Position numbers and translations under genes: made by a program
Notes under the pieces: generated by a model
What the model saw: only the letters and a program-made list of their open reading frames with translations
What the model was told of the DNA's origin: nothing
Database searches by the model: none
Shown here: positions 45,901 to 57,800 of the stretch, piece after piece
How positions within the stretch are numbered: the first letter of the stretch is position 1
Layout: each line of letters starts with the position of its first letter
DNA from: Prunella strophiata
Taxonomy: Eukaryota > Chordata > Aves > Passeriformes > Prunellidae
Direction of reading: 5' to 3'
DNA: 64,000 bases
Assembly (NCBI GenBank): GCA_036583965.1
Contig: JAZBQD010000027.1
Coordinates: 9,153,187-9,217,186 of the forward strand

Positions 45901-47931
45901 AGGCTGAGAGCTGGGAAAGCAGCAAGATGACCACCTTCAAAAGGAAGGGAAAAACATCCTCAAATTCACCCTTTGGCTGTGAGCCTTCTCCTGCAGGATC
46001 CTCTAGGTGCAAAAAGGTGCAAAAAAGTGCAAAAAAAGCAGGAATTGCGGCAGGGGAGGCCCTGTAGCAAAGCTAAACATCCCTCAGGAGCAGTTTGTTG
46101 GATACAAAGGGCTCACCAGCACCCCATCACCAACACGGCTGGGTTGCAGACCCGCTTTGGAGGGGATCCCAGACCCCTCCCCAGCTCTGGTGCACCCGGG
46201 CTCCAAGGATGGATGTCGGGAGCTGACTGGGCACTGGCCAAGCCCCAGTCCTGGTGCAAAGAGCCGCGGGGAGCTGAGTCAGCCCCCGGCCGAGCCGGGC
46301 TTTGAAGGCGGCTGAGAGCAGCCCAGCCCTGGGGACTTCCCTGTCCCCAGCAGATAAAAGCCAGGGACAAAGCAGGAATGGAGGATGGCTGGAGAGTGGC
46401 TGTTTCCTGTGCCTGGGGCAGCATCGCAGTCCCAGGGCGCTGAGCTCACAGCTCACAAGACCGGGGAGCCCCGGCCAAAGCTGCCAGAGGGCACCGGGGA
46501 CACGGTGGGAACTGGTGGGCTGTGGGCTGCCCAGGGCACCGTGACAGTGGTTTTGGCAGCACCTCTGTGATGTGCAATGCCATTAAGTGCCTGATTTTAT
46601 TCATGTGGGCAATTCCAGTATCACTGGAAGCAGCTGCACCCCAGTCAGCTCTCCCTGTGCTGTGTTTCAGGGGGAGTGAGACCAGGATGCAGGGGGCTGC
46701 AGGAGCCTCACTGCAGCCCCACCTGCAGCCCAAGTACACATTATTTTTTCTTCCTAAAAACCCTTCTCCCTCCTGGCTCACTGTTTCTGCAGGGGAGGGC
46801 TGAGCCTTTAAATTCAGCAGATCTTTAAACTGGTGCCCATTTTCTCACCTCTGCTTTGTTCTGCCTCTACTATGGCTTTGCTGTGTGCCATGGAATGTTC
46901 TCCATTCGAGCAGCAGTGAGGGATTTTGAGGTGCAGGCCCTACCAGGTGAGCAGCTCAGCCCTCTGAGCTCCCTCCCCGGATGTGCTGACAGGGGGAATG
47001 TGCTAAAGGCACCTGACAGCCTGATCTGGGGTGGAGTGGGGCAGGCAAACCCCAGAAACAAGTGGCCAAGACCCTGAAGAATCATCTCTGCAGACCTTGG
47101 GATATCCACGAGTCCCATGGCCTGTCTGGGAAGGGATGGGCTGCAAAGAAATAGTGGTGGGAGAGGTTGAGGTCAGGGCTTTTTGGGTCTCTAGGAGGAG
47201 CAGAGAACTACCACAGCTCATGCCCAGTGTGCTGGTAGGTGCTGGGCTCCCATGAGAGGCATGACTTCCCAAACTGACCATTTTTTTTCCTGTGTCCCCT
47301 CTGCTACAGAGACCCCAAGCCTGGAGGAGTGTGGCCAGCGAGCCAGAGCCCTGCTGGCCCCCCCAGCCCTGCCACAGCCCCAGGCACTGCTCCTGCGCCA
47401 GCTGGCTCGCCACTTCTGTCACCTGGGCCAGGGCAGCCACCGCAGCCGCCTCTCGCCCCGGCTCCTCGGGGAGCTCTTTGGGGAGCTGCTGCTGCGCCCT
47501 GTGGCAGCCAGGTGAGGTCCCCTCCATGCATGGGACAGGGAGGGTGAGAGGAGGGTGCCCAAGGACAGGCTGGTTTTGCTGTAGACAGCCCACCAGTACC
47601 CAGGCACAGCGTTCTCCAAAGGGGGAGGCCAGATCTGGAAGCTGCCATTCCAGCTGTGGTGTTCAAACATCACACCCGTTCCCAGAGTGAGCAGGCACGA
47701 TGCACACACGAGACTGGGATTCACAGCATTGCCTGAGTCCCACAGCAGATCCATTGGGGCAGCTGGCTGCTGTTCCAGGGAGCTGGGGGTGTCCAGGGAG
47801 GTGGAATTGCTGGTGTCCTCACACACCTCTCCTTCTCCTCTCAGCACCTGAGGCAAGCCCTGAGCTCCGTGCAAGGATCCTCGAGTCCTTCATCATGGCC
47901 AGTGAGGTGGCAGAGCTGCCAACAGCTCCTG
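31473..47931 (+). CDS. PIK3R3: PI3-kinase regulatory subunit gamma, long p85-like form: SH3 and BH exons; 3' part beyond window
   Basis: Class IA PI3-kinase regulatory subunits stabilise and inhibit p110 and recruit it to phosphotyrosine sites. Six coding exons are visible: 31473-31788, 35728-35823, 36047-36124, 44384-44515, 47310-47511 and about 47845-47931. They encode an SH3 domain, a Pro-rich linker and a BH (RhoGAP-like) domain in p85 order, all in matching phase except into exon 6. The last exon ends in phase 1 after ELPTAP, exactly where p85 continues with ALPPKPPK. The SH2-iSH2-SH2 exons must lie beyond 64000. Assignment to PIK3R3 rather than PIK3R1 or PIK3R2 rests on synteny with TSPAN1 and POMGNT1. 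Mammalian p55-gamma starts with a short unique exon and has neither SH3 nor BH. The start at 31473 has a strong Kozak context (GCCGCCATGG) and gives [15 protein letters not shown], the normal p85 N-terminus. Confidence 0.87.
31789..35727 (+). other. PIK3R3 intron after the SH3 exon
   Basis: This 3.9-kb intron has no recognisable second gene. It contains the T33 tract at 33911-33943. The AG in TTCACCGCAG is its acceptor. Confidence 0.75.
33911..33943. repeat. T33 homopolymer
   Basis: An uninterrupted run of 33 T, flanked by further T-rich sequence, lies in an intron. It may be a retroposed poly(A) tail in antisense or a simple expansion; no retroposon body is recognisable next to it. Confidence 0.95.
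35728..36124 (+). CDS. PIK3R3: PIK3R3 coding exons 2-3: start of the BH (RhoGAP-like) domain
   Basis: Exon 35728-35823 encodes [19 protein letters not shown], matching the first BH helix of p85 (LIKLVEAIEKKG). Exon 36047-36124 encodes [13 protein letters not shown] and AELKQALLA. The Arg in LYR, equivalent to the arginine proposed to act in the p85 BH domain, is kept. Both junctions are phase 1. The two exons are only 223 bases apart in a GC-rich patch. Confidence 0.9.
36125..44383 (+). other. PIK3R3 intron 3, 8.3 kb
   Basis: No coding homology is seen. Notable parts are a TATA-like and CRE-like patch at 36815-36865, a CpG-rich island at 39600-39900, and an AT-containing, possibly conserved block at about 41880-42110. 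No repeat family is recognisable. Confidence 0.65.
39600..39900. promoter_or_regulatory. Intronic CpG island in PIK3R3
   Basis: About 300 bases are much richer in CpG than the surrounding intron and include a palindromic E-box CACGTG at 39854-39859. Other PI3K regulatory genes use internal promoters, so this may be one. No short-form first exon is recognisable here. Confidence 0.4.
44384..44515 (+). CDS. PIK3R3: PIK3R3 coding exon 4: BH domain
   Basis: The exon encodes [20 protein letters not shown] and then [20 protein letters not shown], corresponding to the p85-alpha block around [21 protein letters not shown]. It is bounded by a CAG acceptor after a long CT tract and a GTAAGC donor, phase 1 on both sides. 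An 8.3-kb intron precedes it. Confidence 0.92.
44516..47309 (+). other. PIK3R3 intron 4, 2.8 kb
   Basis: No coding homology. A (GTGCAAAAA)-type repeat lies at 46007-46037. An AT-rich block at 45610-45680 with repeated CAATTAG elements could be a conserved regulatory element. Confidence 0.65.
46007..46037. repeat. Short tandem repeat GTGCAAAAA(n), three copies
   Basis: Three adjacent units of 10, 10 and 11 bases differ only in A-run length. Confidence 0.85.
47310..47511 (+). CDS. PIK3R3: PIK3R3 coding exon 5: BH domain
   Basis: The exon encodes [16 protein letters not shown], then [16 protein letters not shown] and [20 protein letters not shown], matching the p85-alpha segment LQYLLKHFFKLSQTS and ARVLSEIFSPMLFRFSA. 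It is open throughout and ends in phase 2 (AG) at the donor GTGAGG. The BH sequence is clearly less conserved than the SH3 exon. Confidence 0.9.
47845..47931 (+). CDS. PIK3R3: PIK3R3 coding exon 6: end of the BH domain, entry phase inconsistent
   Basis: The open frame gives [15 protein letters not shown] and [13 protein letters not shown], aligning with p85-alpha SDNTENLIKVIEIL to ERQPAP without gaps. The canonical acceptor (CTCTCAG, ending 47844) joined to exon 5 (phase 2) would read S-T-stop. One surplus base in CACC (47845-47848) explains this exactly. The alternative is use of an AAG acceptor ending at 47857, which restores the frame but drops four residues. The exon ends in phase 1 at GTAAGA. 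Confidence 0.75.
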
Positions 47932-50198
47932 GTAAGAGACGTCTGGCTGGTGGCAGAGGGGGGACAGTGGGTGTGGCACTCAGAGCAGTGACAGCAGCAA
48001 GTCATGGGGCAGTTTCAGTGATGAGAAGGTGCTTCTGTCCCTGTGGCAGTGCCCAGGCTGTGCTGGCTTCCTGTCCTATTTGCCTCTCTCCTTTCTCCTC
48101 AGAGACAATGGGGGCATTTCTTTGCAGCCCCTCAGAAGGTTTGCAGCTGTTTTCTGGCTTCATGTCTCTGTCATTGCTCTCTGGTCCCTGGGTTTGTGAT
48201 GCAAACAGGTTCTGGTACTCCCACCTTGGGGGCTTGGTATGAGCTGGGGGCTCTTGGTGGGGGGCTTGTGTGCAGCTTGTTTCAGAGAGCAGGGATCTGG
48301 ATATAATCCTCCTGGGGAGGAAGAAAATAGCAGCATGACCATAAAATGGCAGGATGGTACTTGCTACAGGATCCAATCAGGGTTTATGATTTTTGAATTG
48401 CATTTAGTCCCCATGTGGGCACAATCATCCTGCATCCACTGCTGCTTCCCCCACAGGGCATCCCCAGGGTGGGGATGAGGACAGGCACTTACCCCCACCT
48501 CTCCTTGCATGGACAGCAGTCAGGAGAGTGGCTTTTTCTGCAGATGTTAACAAGCCTCACCCCCAGGGCTGCAGTCCTGCCTCTTTCACTGCCAACATTG
48601 GTGTTTGTCTCCAGCACCTCCTTGCTCTTTTGCTCTGCTGGCCACCTTCTCTTGCCATGTCCCTCTTGCTGGATGGCAGCTTGTGATCCCATCAGTGTCC
48701 AAAACTGAAGCCCATGTTCCCTGTGCCCTCTGCAGCACTGCAAGGATGGGGGCAACTGGTCCATCCAAGTAGGGACGTGCATGGGGGGGGGAGAGAAGGG
48801 TGATCAGGGGAGCACAAACCTCAGACCTGGAGGACCACAGAGACCCATTCTTGTGGGATCCCATCTCCAGGCTGTCACTGAGATCCATCTATTCCCCCAC
48901 ACTGAGCTGCCTGCATGCCTGAGAGGCACAATTGCTTCCAGCCCTCCTGCTTGGAGATATGCTGGCACTGGCCCCAGTGAATCCTGTTGGTTTGTGATGT
49001 CTCTGGGTCCTTGTCACCACCCTGCCTCCCTGGGGGATGGCCAGGCCAGGCTGGATTACGACTCTTAATATTCCTCATAAATCAGCCCTTTCAGACCTGT
49101 CATCTCATTTATTGCTCTCCCCCAAGCTCACACCCATGAGTTTGTCAGGATGCATCTGTCTCTTCCACCTGCTGATCCAGCTGATGGGCAGCTGCAGCCC
49201 AGCAGTCCCTGGGGTCACTGCTGCCCTCCCCAGACTTTGTAGTGTCATCCGTTGTCACCACCCCAAACTGAGGAGAGGGGTTGGGCAGGATCTTGAGGTC
49301 CTCATCCCCCTTCTGAGTCAAAATCTCCCCCGTGGTCATCCCACAATTGTGGGGCAGGACACAGGACACCTGGACTCGCTGTGGGACTTCAGGCAAGTCC
49401 TGCCACCTCCCCTCTCTTTGTACCTAAAAGCGAGGATATTATTACTTGGCTGTCATCACATTAGGATGTTGGGAAGCTTAATTAAATGCCTGCAAAGCGA
49501 TTTTGAGAGCTGGGGATGAAAGGGGCTATATATAAAGTGCACAGAATTATTATTAGCAGTGTGGTCCAGGTCCTGCTCCTGCTCCCATCAGCCTGGCCCC
49601 ACTCCCCTGCATCCCGGCACCGGGATTATTTCTGTGTGTGTGTGGAGTTGTGGTTTTATAATTACACATGTAAAATAGCTATAAATACCCTGCAATAACA
49701 CGGTGGCTGTGTGAGCACAGCACAGGAATAGGAGTCGGTAGCTGACATAAGGAAACCGTGGTGTGACCTCATTCTGACTCATGTAAATATACCTCATGTC
49801 AGGGGGCAGCTGGGGGGCTTGGGGCTGCTTGGGGCTGCAGGGACAGTGGCCTCCTTGGCAGGGAGAGGTTTGGGGAGAGATCTGAAGCTGTCTGCTGATT
49901 CCGCAGAGGCTCCTGCAGGGCCAAGATCTTTCCTCTCCCATGTGTCCTGGGACTGATGGGGGAGTTTTTGAGTCTTGGATGTTAAAATCTTAAAGAATAA
50001 AAATGTGAATTATGGAATTTGGTTCCTGGAGGGGCTTCTCTGGGTGAACTTGCTGTTTTTGCAGTGTCCCTGCCTCCAGGCGCTGCTCCTGGGGGTCTCT
50101 TTAGCTGCCTGTTTTATGAGCTGCAAAGGAGAAAATGGGTTTGTGATGGCTCCTGAAAGCTATTCCTGGGATGCAGCACTGGGGTCGTGCTGGAGGCA

Positions 50199-50242
50199 CT
50201 GGTTTGCATAGGGCCATGCTCTGGTTTGCATAGGGCAATGTC
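50199..50242. repeat. 22-bp tandem duplication
   Basis: Two copies starting CTGGTTTGCATAGGGC (50199-50220, 50221-50242) differ at three positions near their ends. Confidence 0.85.
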
Positions 50243-50531
50243 ACAAATCCATGGAGAGGCTGCCACGGAGCCTGGGGGCAAGTGGCTGTGTTCAGGCTAC
50301 CTTGCTGTGCTCTCCAGTGAGTCCCCAGCACTGGGCAGGCACCCCAGGGGGACATTTCTGAGCCCCATGGGGGCCCAGGGGGGCATACAGAGCTCACAGC
50401 AGGATCCCAGTGTCTGGGAATGACTGTTTCCCGAGCAGGGTGAGGGGGCAGGGGAAGGCAAAGGGAAGGAGTGATGCAAATACCAGCTCAGCTGAAGGAA
50501 GATGACTTCATCTCCTTTTCCTCTCCTGGTG

Positions 50532-50541
50532 CTATTTATAG
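50532..50541. promoter_or_regulatory. MEF2-consensus site CTATTTATAG
   Basis: This is an exact match to YTAWWWWTAR in an AT-rich, low-CpG block of the PIK3R3 intron. Two further matches lie 1.1-1.3 kb downstream. Confidence 0.35.
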
Positions 50542-51658
50542 TCACTTTAATTTACTCCCCTTTGCTTTATTATCTCTCCAACAAGCCGTTAGCCCTCAGA
50601 CAGCAGGATGTCTTTACTCACCATGCAGCCAAAAGTTCTGAAAAAAAAAACCCTCAACCCACCACCAAAAAAACCCAAAAGCGGGGGCAGGAGGCAGAGC
50701 AAGGCGGCAGAGCGCTTGGGCAGGAACATCACTGTCCTGTGACGTAGCTCTCTGGAAAAAACCAAGAGGATTTCTGGCTCCTTTTGGAGAAAGGAGTGAG
50801 AACTGGGCAAGGAAGGTGTCCCCTACCTCCTTCAGAGCAGCGGCTGGAGGGATCAGAGCCTGTGGTGCCAGGGTCCCCTCCTCACCCTAGGACAAGGGCC
50901 ACAGTTTTGCTGGACCCTGCTGAGGCAGACACCCCCTGCTTCCCCCCAGGAGCCCCAGTCCTGCCCTGCTTCACGTGGGGCAGTGGTATCATGCCAGGAT
51001 ATGGGGATCAGCACCACCCCAGGTGCCTTCAAAACATCTTCCCAACAAGCAGGTTTGGCAGCCCTGAAAATCGAGGAAACTGAGGAACAGCCTCCCCATG
51101 GAATCACCCTTCCAGTGGCTTCAAAATCCAGTCCCTGGGAAGGCTGGTGCCCAGCCCCGAGCTTAGCTCTGTGGCACCCCATCCCCAGTGCTCAGCAGGG
51201 CTGCAGTGGTGGGTGACAATCCTGTGAACACCCTGTGATGTGACACTCTGGGCACTTCCCAGCCCAAGTCCCATCAGGCACCTCTGGGACAGCATCGATG
51301 CTGAGCAGGACTGCCGTGCTAAGCCAAATTAGAAAGATCTGGCTTTGAAGTTTTTAATTAACTTTTTCCCTGTTTGCTTTCTTCTGGATCCAAGGGAAAA
51401 GCCCAGCCTCCCCGCTCTCCCCAGCTGATGTGGCATGGGGGAGGTTGCAGACTTGGATGTGCAGGGGGTCAGGAGGGAGCAGGAGGCATTGTCTGTAATC
51501 CAGCACAGAGGGTGCAGCTGGGGGCTGTGTCCAGGTGCTGCCCCGCCTCCCCGGGAGCATCCCTGCACATCCTCCCACCTGGCCTGGCACAGGCCACAGG
51601 GAACCTCAAATTTGCATTACCCCTTGGTGTTTCATCCCCTCAGAGCTGCTGGCATAGG

Positions 51659-51870
51659 TTAAAAATAGCCAGGAGAAAACCCAACCAAAACCCTGGGTGG
51701 AGAGCAGCACAAAGAAGCCATGGCTGAGTGGTCCCCTGTGCCAAAACACCTCGTTCTGCCTCCCCGAATCTGCAAATAATACAGAGAAAACAAATTAACG
51801 CTGGGGAAGGGGAGGAAAAAGAGCCAGAGCCGAGCTAGCAACATGAGGTAGGGAGAGTGGCTAAAAATAA
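51659..51870. promoter_or_regulatory. Pair of MEF2-consensus sites
   Basis: TTAAAAATAG (51659-51668) and CTAAAAATAA (51861-51870) both match YTAWWWWTAR. They may belong to a muscle or neural enhancer together with the site at 50532, but short AT motifs also occur by chance. Confidence 0.33.
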
Positions 51871-54800
51871 CAGATCCCTGAAGGCATGGGGAGGAACATG
51901 ACGGGGATCCACACTCCTGCCATCCCAAAAGGCAGCCTTGTGCCTTCCCAGCTGCTCCTCATAACGCAGCCCTGCCCGGTGAATCCAGAAGGGAAAAGCC
52001 TCCGAGAAGGGCGGCAGCGGGGAGGTGAGAGGTGCAGAGCTGTGCCATGGTGCCTGGAGCAGTGCTCCCACCTTCAGCAGAGCATGGGGGTCCCCCAAGC
52101 ACCCAGGGTGCCCAGCTGGGAGGGAGCTGCTGCCTGACCCACTTGCAGGCAGCCGGCGGGCAGTGGGATGCTGCTGGGAGACCCCAGGGGTGCTGCCTCC
52201 ACAGCTAATTTTAGCCTTGTGTTCAATTAATCATGGAAGGGAGGGGATCACAGCAAGCCCAGCCTTTGCCAGTGTCTGCACCATCTCCCCTTCCACCCGT
52301 GTGTGCTGCTGCAGGGTTTGGAGGAGCAGGGGCCAGGCATTCCCTGATCCTGGGGGTTTGGGCTGAGGAACTAGGAGAGACCCTGTGCCACAGTCCTCTT
52401 CTTCCAGTCAGCTTTAAGAGGCTGGAGCAGCCCTGGGAAGGATGTTATTTCCTCATGCCTCAGTTTCCCCTCTGTGGCTGGCATTGGTGACCTTTGCTGT
52501 CACCAATGCTGGAATTTCTCAGGTTGCCTGTACAGCTCTGAGCAGGCATTTTCCTGGCATGTCAGAGCTCTGGAATGCCTCCCTGGGATAGGGAGCAGTG
52601 AGCCCCCAGCAAAGGATGTCTCAGCCAACCCAGACCTCTGCTGCATGCCCTAATGTCCCCTTTCCTGGGACTCACCAGCTCTGCTGTGCAAAGTTGAGGC
52701 AGGAACAGCTGCATTGCTTGGAGACAGGCAGCTTTCCCAGCACAAAGGAGAGAGCCTGGCAGTGCTTTTGGGGTATAGCATGAGAGCCCTGTGGTCCTGC
52801 TGTCCCCACAGCCCAGTTTCACTGGTCTCTATGTCAAAAGCACAGCACGGTCCAGCCCTCCCCCATGACAGAGGGAATGGCTCCTGACGGAAACAGGGCT
52901 CGGCTGGGATTGAAACCCATTTCCTGCCTGCACTGCTTGGCCAGAGCTGATAAGGCCTGGATAACCCCAAGCATTGTGTGTTCTCCTGGCCCATGACCCG
53001 CCAGCATGAGAGGAAATGCTGCTGCTCAGCCAGCCAGGATCCAGGGGGAGACTGTGTGCTGGTGGTGGGGTGCTGGAGTGCCCTGCAGTCTGGCCAGCTT
53101 GCTTTCCCTTTGGCCAGCATATGAAGTTTTGGGATGGCTCTGTCAGATTGGTGCCAGGCCAGGTTGCTGTGTCAGCAGCTGGTTGCTGACCAGCTCTCAG
53201 CTGTATGGTCATGAAAGAAAGCTGCCAGCATGAAAAACCTGGGGATTCAGGGTGATTGTCTGGCACGGGCAGGGTTTGACCCTCAGGATTTGCATTCCAT
53301 CCTCTTGGGATGGAGCTTTGAACCTGGCACACCTCTGCCTGTTCCAGAGGGCAGCTCCCAGAGGCCAGACTGGCTGAGCAAAACCTGGCCAACCCAGAGG
53401 GAGCCACCAGCTTTGCTGTCCCACAGTGGTCAGGGCTGGCTCACTCCCTGTGCCGGCTGCTGGCCAAGCCAGGCTGCAGAATGTGTGTGCCAGTGCACGT
53501 GTCCTCCCGGCTCCTGCCCTCAGACACTGTCTGGGCTGGTGTCACCCTTTCTGCGGCAGTGGCTCTGCCTAAACACCGTGGGCAGCTTCACAAAAGCAGA
53601 TGAGGAGGGTGACAAAGCCCTGGCCACACCGCCAGCCACAGCTGATTGTCCAGCTTGGCACCAAAGCCAGGAGCATCTTCGACTGTGCAGTGGCATTTCC
53701 ATCCCCTGCTTCCTGCCTGGCAGCAGGTCCCCCTGCTGCCCTTTTGGCCAGGAGATGCCAGAAAAGGGCAGTGCTTCCCATGGGGAATTTCATGGTGGAG
53801 TAGGGAAGCTGATCCCACCGTGATCCCACCAGCACCCCTGGACCTTGCCTCCCTCGAGAGCACCTGGCTCTGTTCCAAAGGGGTGGGAGGAGGCAGGCTA
53901 CCCAACACAGACACATGAGCAGCTCTGGGGAAAGGCAGGATTTGTGCTTCCAGGAGGGAAAATGAGTCACAGGGGGATGACAGGGCTGTGCCAGCAGCGC
54001 AGCGCGGGACTGGGGTAAGTGGTGGCTGTCGGCTGCCATCCAGGAGGTCAGGCAGAAATGCTCTTACAGGCCTTGCCTGGCTTTAAAATCTATTAACGTC
54101 ATTTTGCTGCTCAAGCCCAGAGCCGTACAGGCAGCACAAACGTTCGGGCACGGCTCAGATCAGAGCAGGATTTCAATTACAGTAATCAAAGGTGACACAG
54201 ATAAGAAACCCCTGGTCTATGGAGCCACGACAGCTGTCCTCTGGCTCCAACCAGTACCCATCCAGAGCAGCTCCATCAAAATCACTGAAGTGGTACTAGG
54301 GTAAAATTGGATTGGAATCCATTTTCATCTGCTGCAGTGGAAAATGCTTTCCCTGCACTCCTTGGGGAGGAAAACCACCTTCTCAGGGACAGCAGGGGAG
54401 GAAGGTGCCAGGCATAGAGGAGGGGACAATGTCCCTGGCAACAGCACTCATGGCTGCTTTTGGATGATGGAGGCAGCTGGGATGAACAGCTGGGATGCTG
54501 GAGCATCAAGGCTCTGCCTCCTGCCTTCCCCTCTCCATTTCAGCCTGGCCCCACAGTAACTGTCATGGGTGAGGCAGGGACATGCTCAGCTCGGTGTCAG
54601 GCTCTCTGGAGGGATGGGCATCCCTCTGAGCCCCATCTGTGACCAGAGCATCCCAGGATGTGCTGTGGGATGGACCCCCAGCCAAGGAAAGTCTGGGGAG
54701 ATGGTTGGGAGGTTGGAGGAGAAGAGCCCAAGGGGCAGGCACTGGCACTCCTCTCTCATCCTTGTAAATGGCAAGGTGATGCACAGGGAAAGCTGCCTCC

Positions 54801-57800
54801 TGTTCCTGCCTCTGCCACCACTTGCATGTGCCCCTGGTCAGTCATCCCCACTGTTTTTGTGACTTTTTGCAAATCTTTTGGATGGCAGCAGGGCATCCTT
54901 ACCTCTGACTCCCTCACCCATTTGGTCTCCCACTCCACGGAGCCACTGGTGCCCACTGCCACAGCCTGATGGGACCCTGTTTGCAGCCAAGCCACGGGGG
55001 CATCCCTGGGTCCCATGCACACAAGGGGTCCTTTCTGCCCCTGCCCCAGCACGGCAGGATCCGGCCAAAGACACAGCATCTCTTTCTGTGCCCATGGCCC
55101 CGCTCCAGCCTGGCCAGGTGTCAAGTGCCCGGCCGCAGCATGTTCCCCCCACGGCGCTCCGCCGGGAGCAGGAGCCCTCTCCCAAACACTGGAGGTTTGT
55201 TCGGGGTGGCGGGGCTGAATGGCGGGTCTGTGTGGCCGGGAATGCCGGGGCGGGGAGGGAATTTGAGCCGCTTGTTTCATCTGTTTACCTGGAAGTGGAG
55301 ATCATGGCCAGGCACAGCTGCCGCAGTGGCGGCACTTTCATGCCAGCGCTAACGGGACAGGGAGTGCCGTGCTGCACCCAACACCGTGCAGCCTGCAGCA
55401 TGACAACGATGGGGACACAGCAGGGACTTGGCAGGGCTCCCCTCCCTCCATGTGCCTGCACAGTGCTGACCCCTCCTGCTCGCTGCAGCTGGAGAGCCGG
55501 AGCCTGGGGAGGGATGTGGGCATGACCCCAAGCCATCACAGGGGTGGGGGATACTGCAGGTCATCCTTTGTCCTGCAGCATCACTATGTCCCAGGCTCTA
55601 CAGAGTCCCCCTGTATGTGTCCCCATGCCAGCTGGGTCCTCATCCTGGCTGTGCTCCTCATACTGTTGGCAGTTTCCATCCTGGCTGCACACCCCTGCCC
55701 CATCCATAGCTCTCTGTACCAGCTGTGGTGTCCCACACTGGCTGTGGACACCCATACCAGCTCTATCCCTGTGTGGATTGTGCATCCCTGCCCCAGCTGT
55801 GTCCCCATGGGAGCCACTGAGCAGCTCTGGGAGAGGAGGGCCACCCATGCAAGCTCCAGGTTTTGTCCTTGCATGAGGCAGGACTGACAGCCACACACAA
55901 GTTGCTGGGGAGAGAAAGGGGATGATAGCATCTTCGTCAGTGCCTGGATGCATGGGGATTAATGAAGCTGGCTCGCCTTCCCCAGGATTCAGGTTGCCTT
56001 ATCTGTGTCTATCTGTTCTTACCCAGGCACTGCTAGAGCTGCTGTGATGTGCACAGCTAATCCCAGAGGCTGGCAGATAGGGCAGGGACCGCTGCTGCCA
56101 CCCACACCCTGCCCACGCCTGCAGGGCCAGGGGCACGGAGCTGGGCCATGACCTGTCCTGCCCCGGGCCAGCTGATGCTGGAGATAACCAGAGGCACAGG
56201 GCAGAGGTGCAAGGAGTTTGGCAGACTCAGTCTGGCAGGCTGTGAGGCAGGCATTGCCTCTGATCCTGATTTCGAGGCTGCATCACCTTCCAGTTCTCCC
56301 AGCAAAGCTGTGTCTGCTCAGTTCATCTCTGCTCATCTTTCAACTCAAAAAAGTTACTGCCCCATGGGACTGTCTCTGGGAACTTGTGGCCGTTCTTTGG
56401 TTAAGTAGATTTCTCCATCTTCTGGATATTTCTGGCATTTGGGGAGGGTTGCGGGTGGTGAAGGGGCTGGGGTACCCACAGAGGCTGGCACGTCACTGAG
56501 CAGCCTGGCACTGCTCAGGAGACAGTGAGCAAGGGCTAGATCATTTCACCTCACACCACACAGATGTGGCTGCAGCATCCCTGGCTTTTCCCAAGTATCT
56601 GGAGGACCCACAAGCCCTGACTGCCCATCCCTGGTGCCATCAGGAGGGTGTCTTCCCTCTGGCTCCTGGCACTTTTTCTCCATTCTGTGTTGGCTCTTCA
56701 TACCCTGGGGCAGGAGGAGCATCCGAGGCTGTGCTTCAGCACCATCCCAAATTTCCAGCCTGGCATGCACAGTGCCACGGCAACACTTTATTTTTTCAGC
56801 TGCTTCCCTGTTTTCTTTGCAATTGGGCTCTCTCACTGGGTGATGGTGATCACAGGGGCTATTTGGGCAGGGTTCAGCATGCTGCTGAGCCAGCAGCTTG
56901 TAGCATGGTGCCTCATGGTGGCCTGTCCTGCCATGTGCCCCACACCTCGCATGGCTCTGACCCTCCCTGCCCACAGCATAGAGGGAAAAACATCACCTGG
57001 GCTTGGGAGTGACTGCTCAGCTCTGCACACCCCAAAGTTGCCCTGGGACCTCAAAGCTACCCATTTCCCATGGGCTGTACAGCTCCATGTACCATAGACA
57101 TGGACTCCACAGACCGATGTCCCCAAGGTCACCAATGCCACCAGAGCTCTGCGTCTGTGGCAAAATGGTGCTGAGCATGGTGAGGTGGGTGCCCTGCATG
57201 GCTGGCACTGCTCTTGCTTTCACAACAGTCCCTCCTGTGCTCCCAGCCTGTGGCTCCTCCAGAGCATCTTTCCTGTAACCTCCTGACCCTGCTACAGTGG
57301 GGTTTAAAGCTGTAGGGAAGGTGGCCTGGAGAAGGCTTTGTAAAATGCCAGTGGGGAACAAAGCAAAGGAAACTATGCCAGGTGGGAGAATGAGGTCAGG
57401 AGAGCACAAGCCCCCAGGACCCCTGTGTGAACAGGGATTGGAGGACAGTGACAGGAGTTTGGTAATGCAAAAACCACAAGCAAGAGCTGTGGCCCTGACC
57501 AAACAGCCTCCCTGGGCAGTTTCAGGAACAGTCACAACCACTGAGTGGCTGCACATGTCTGAAGGAAGCTCTGCTCCACAGCTTCTGACAGCTGCTTCTG
57601 CAAGAGCCTTAAACTGAACAATAGGGGTGTTTCAGAAAGAGAAACCTGAGTGTTTTGGGGACCAGAACACTTCAAGAGATCCTAGACAAATTCACAAGCC
57701 ATCAGTCTTGACGAGAATCTGGTCTTTTCAGCAAGAAAGACAAAAGCCTTTGTCCAAGTTGTTTCCACCTAGCTTTTAGTGGGATTAGAACTGCAGTGTC

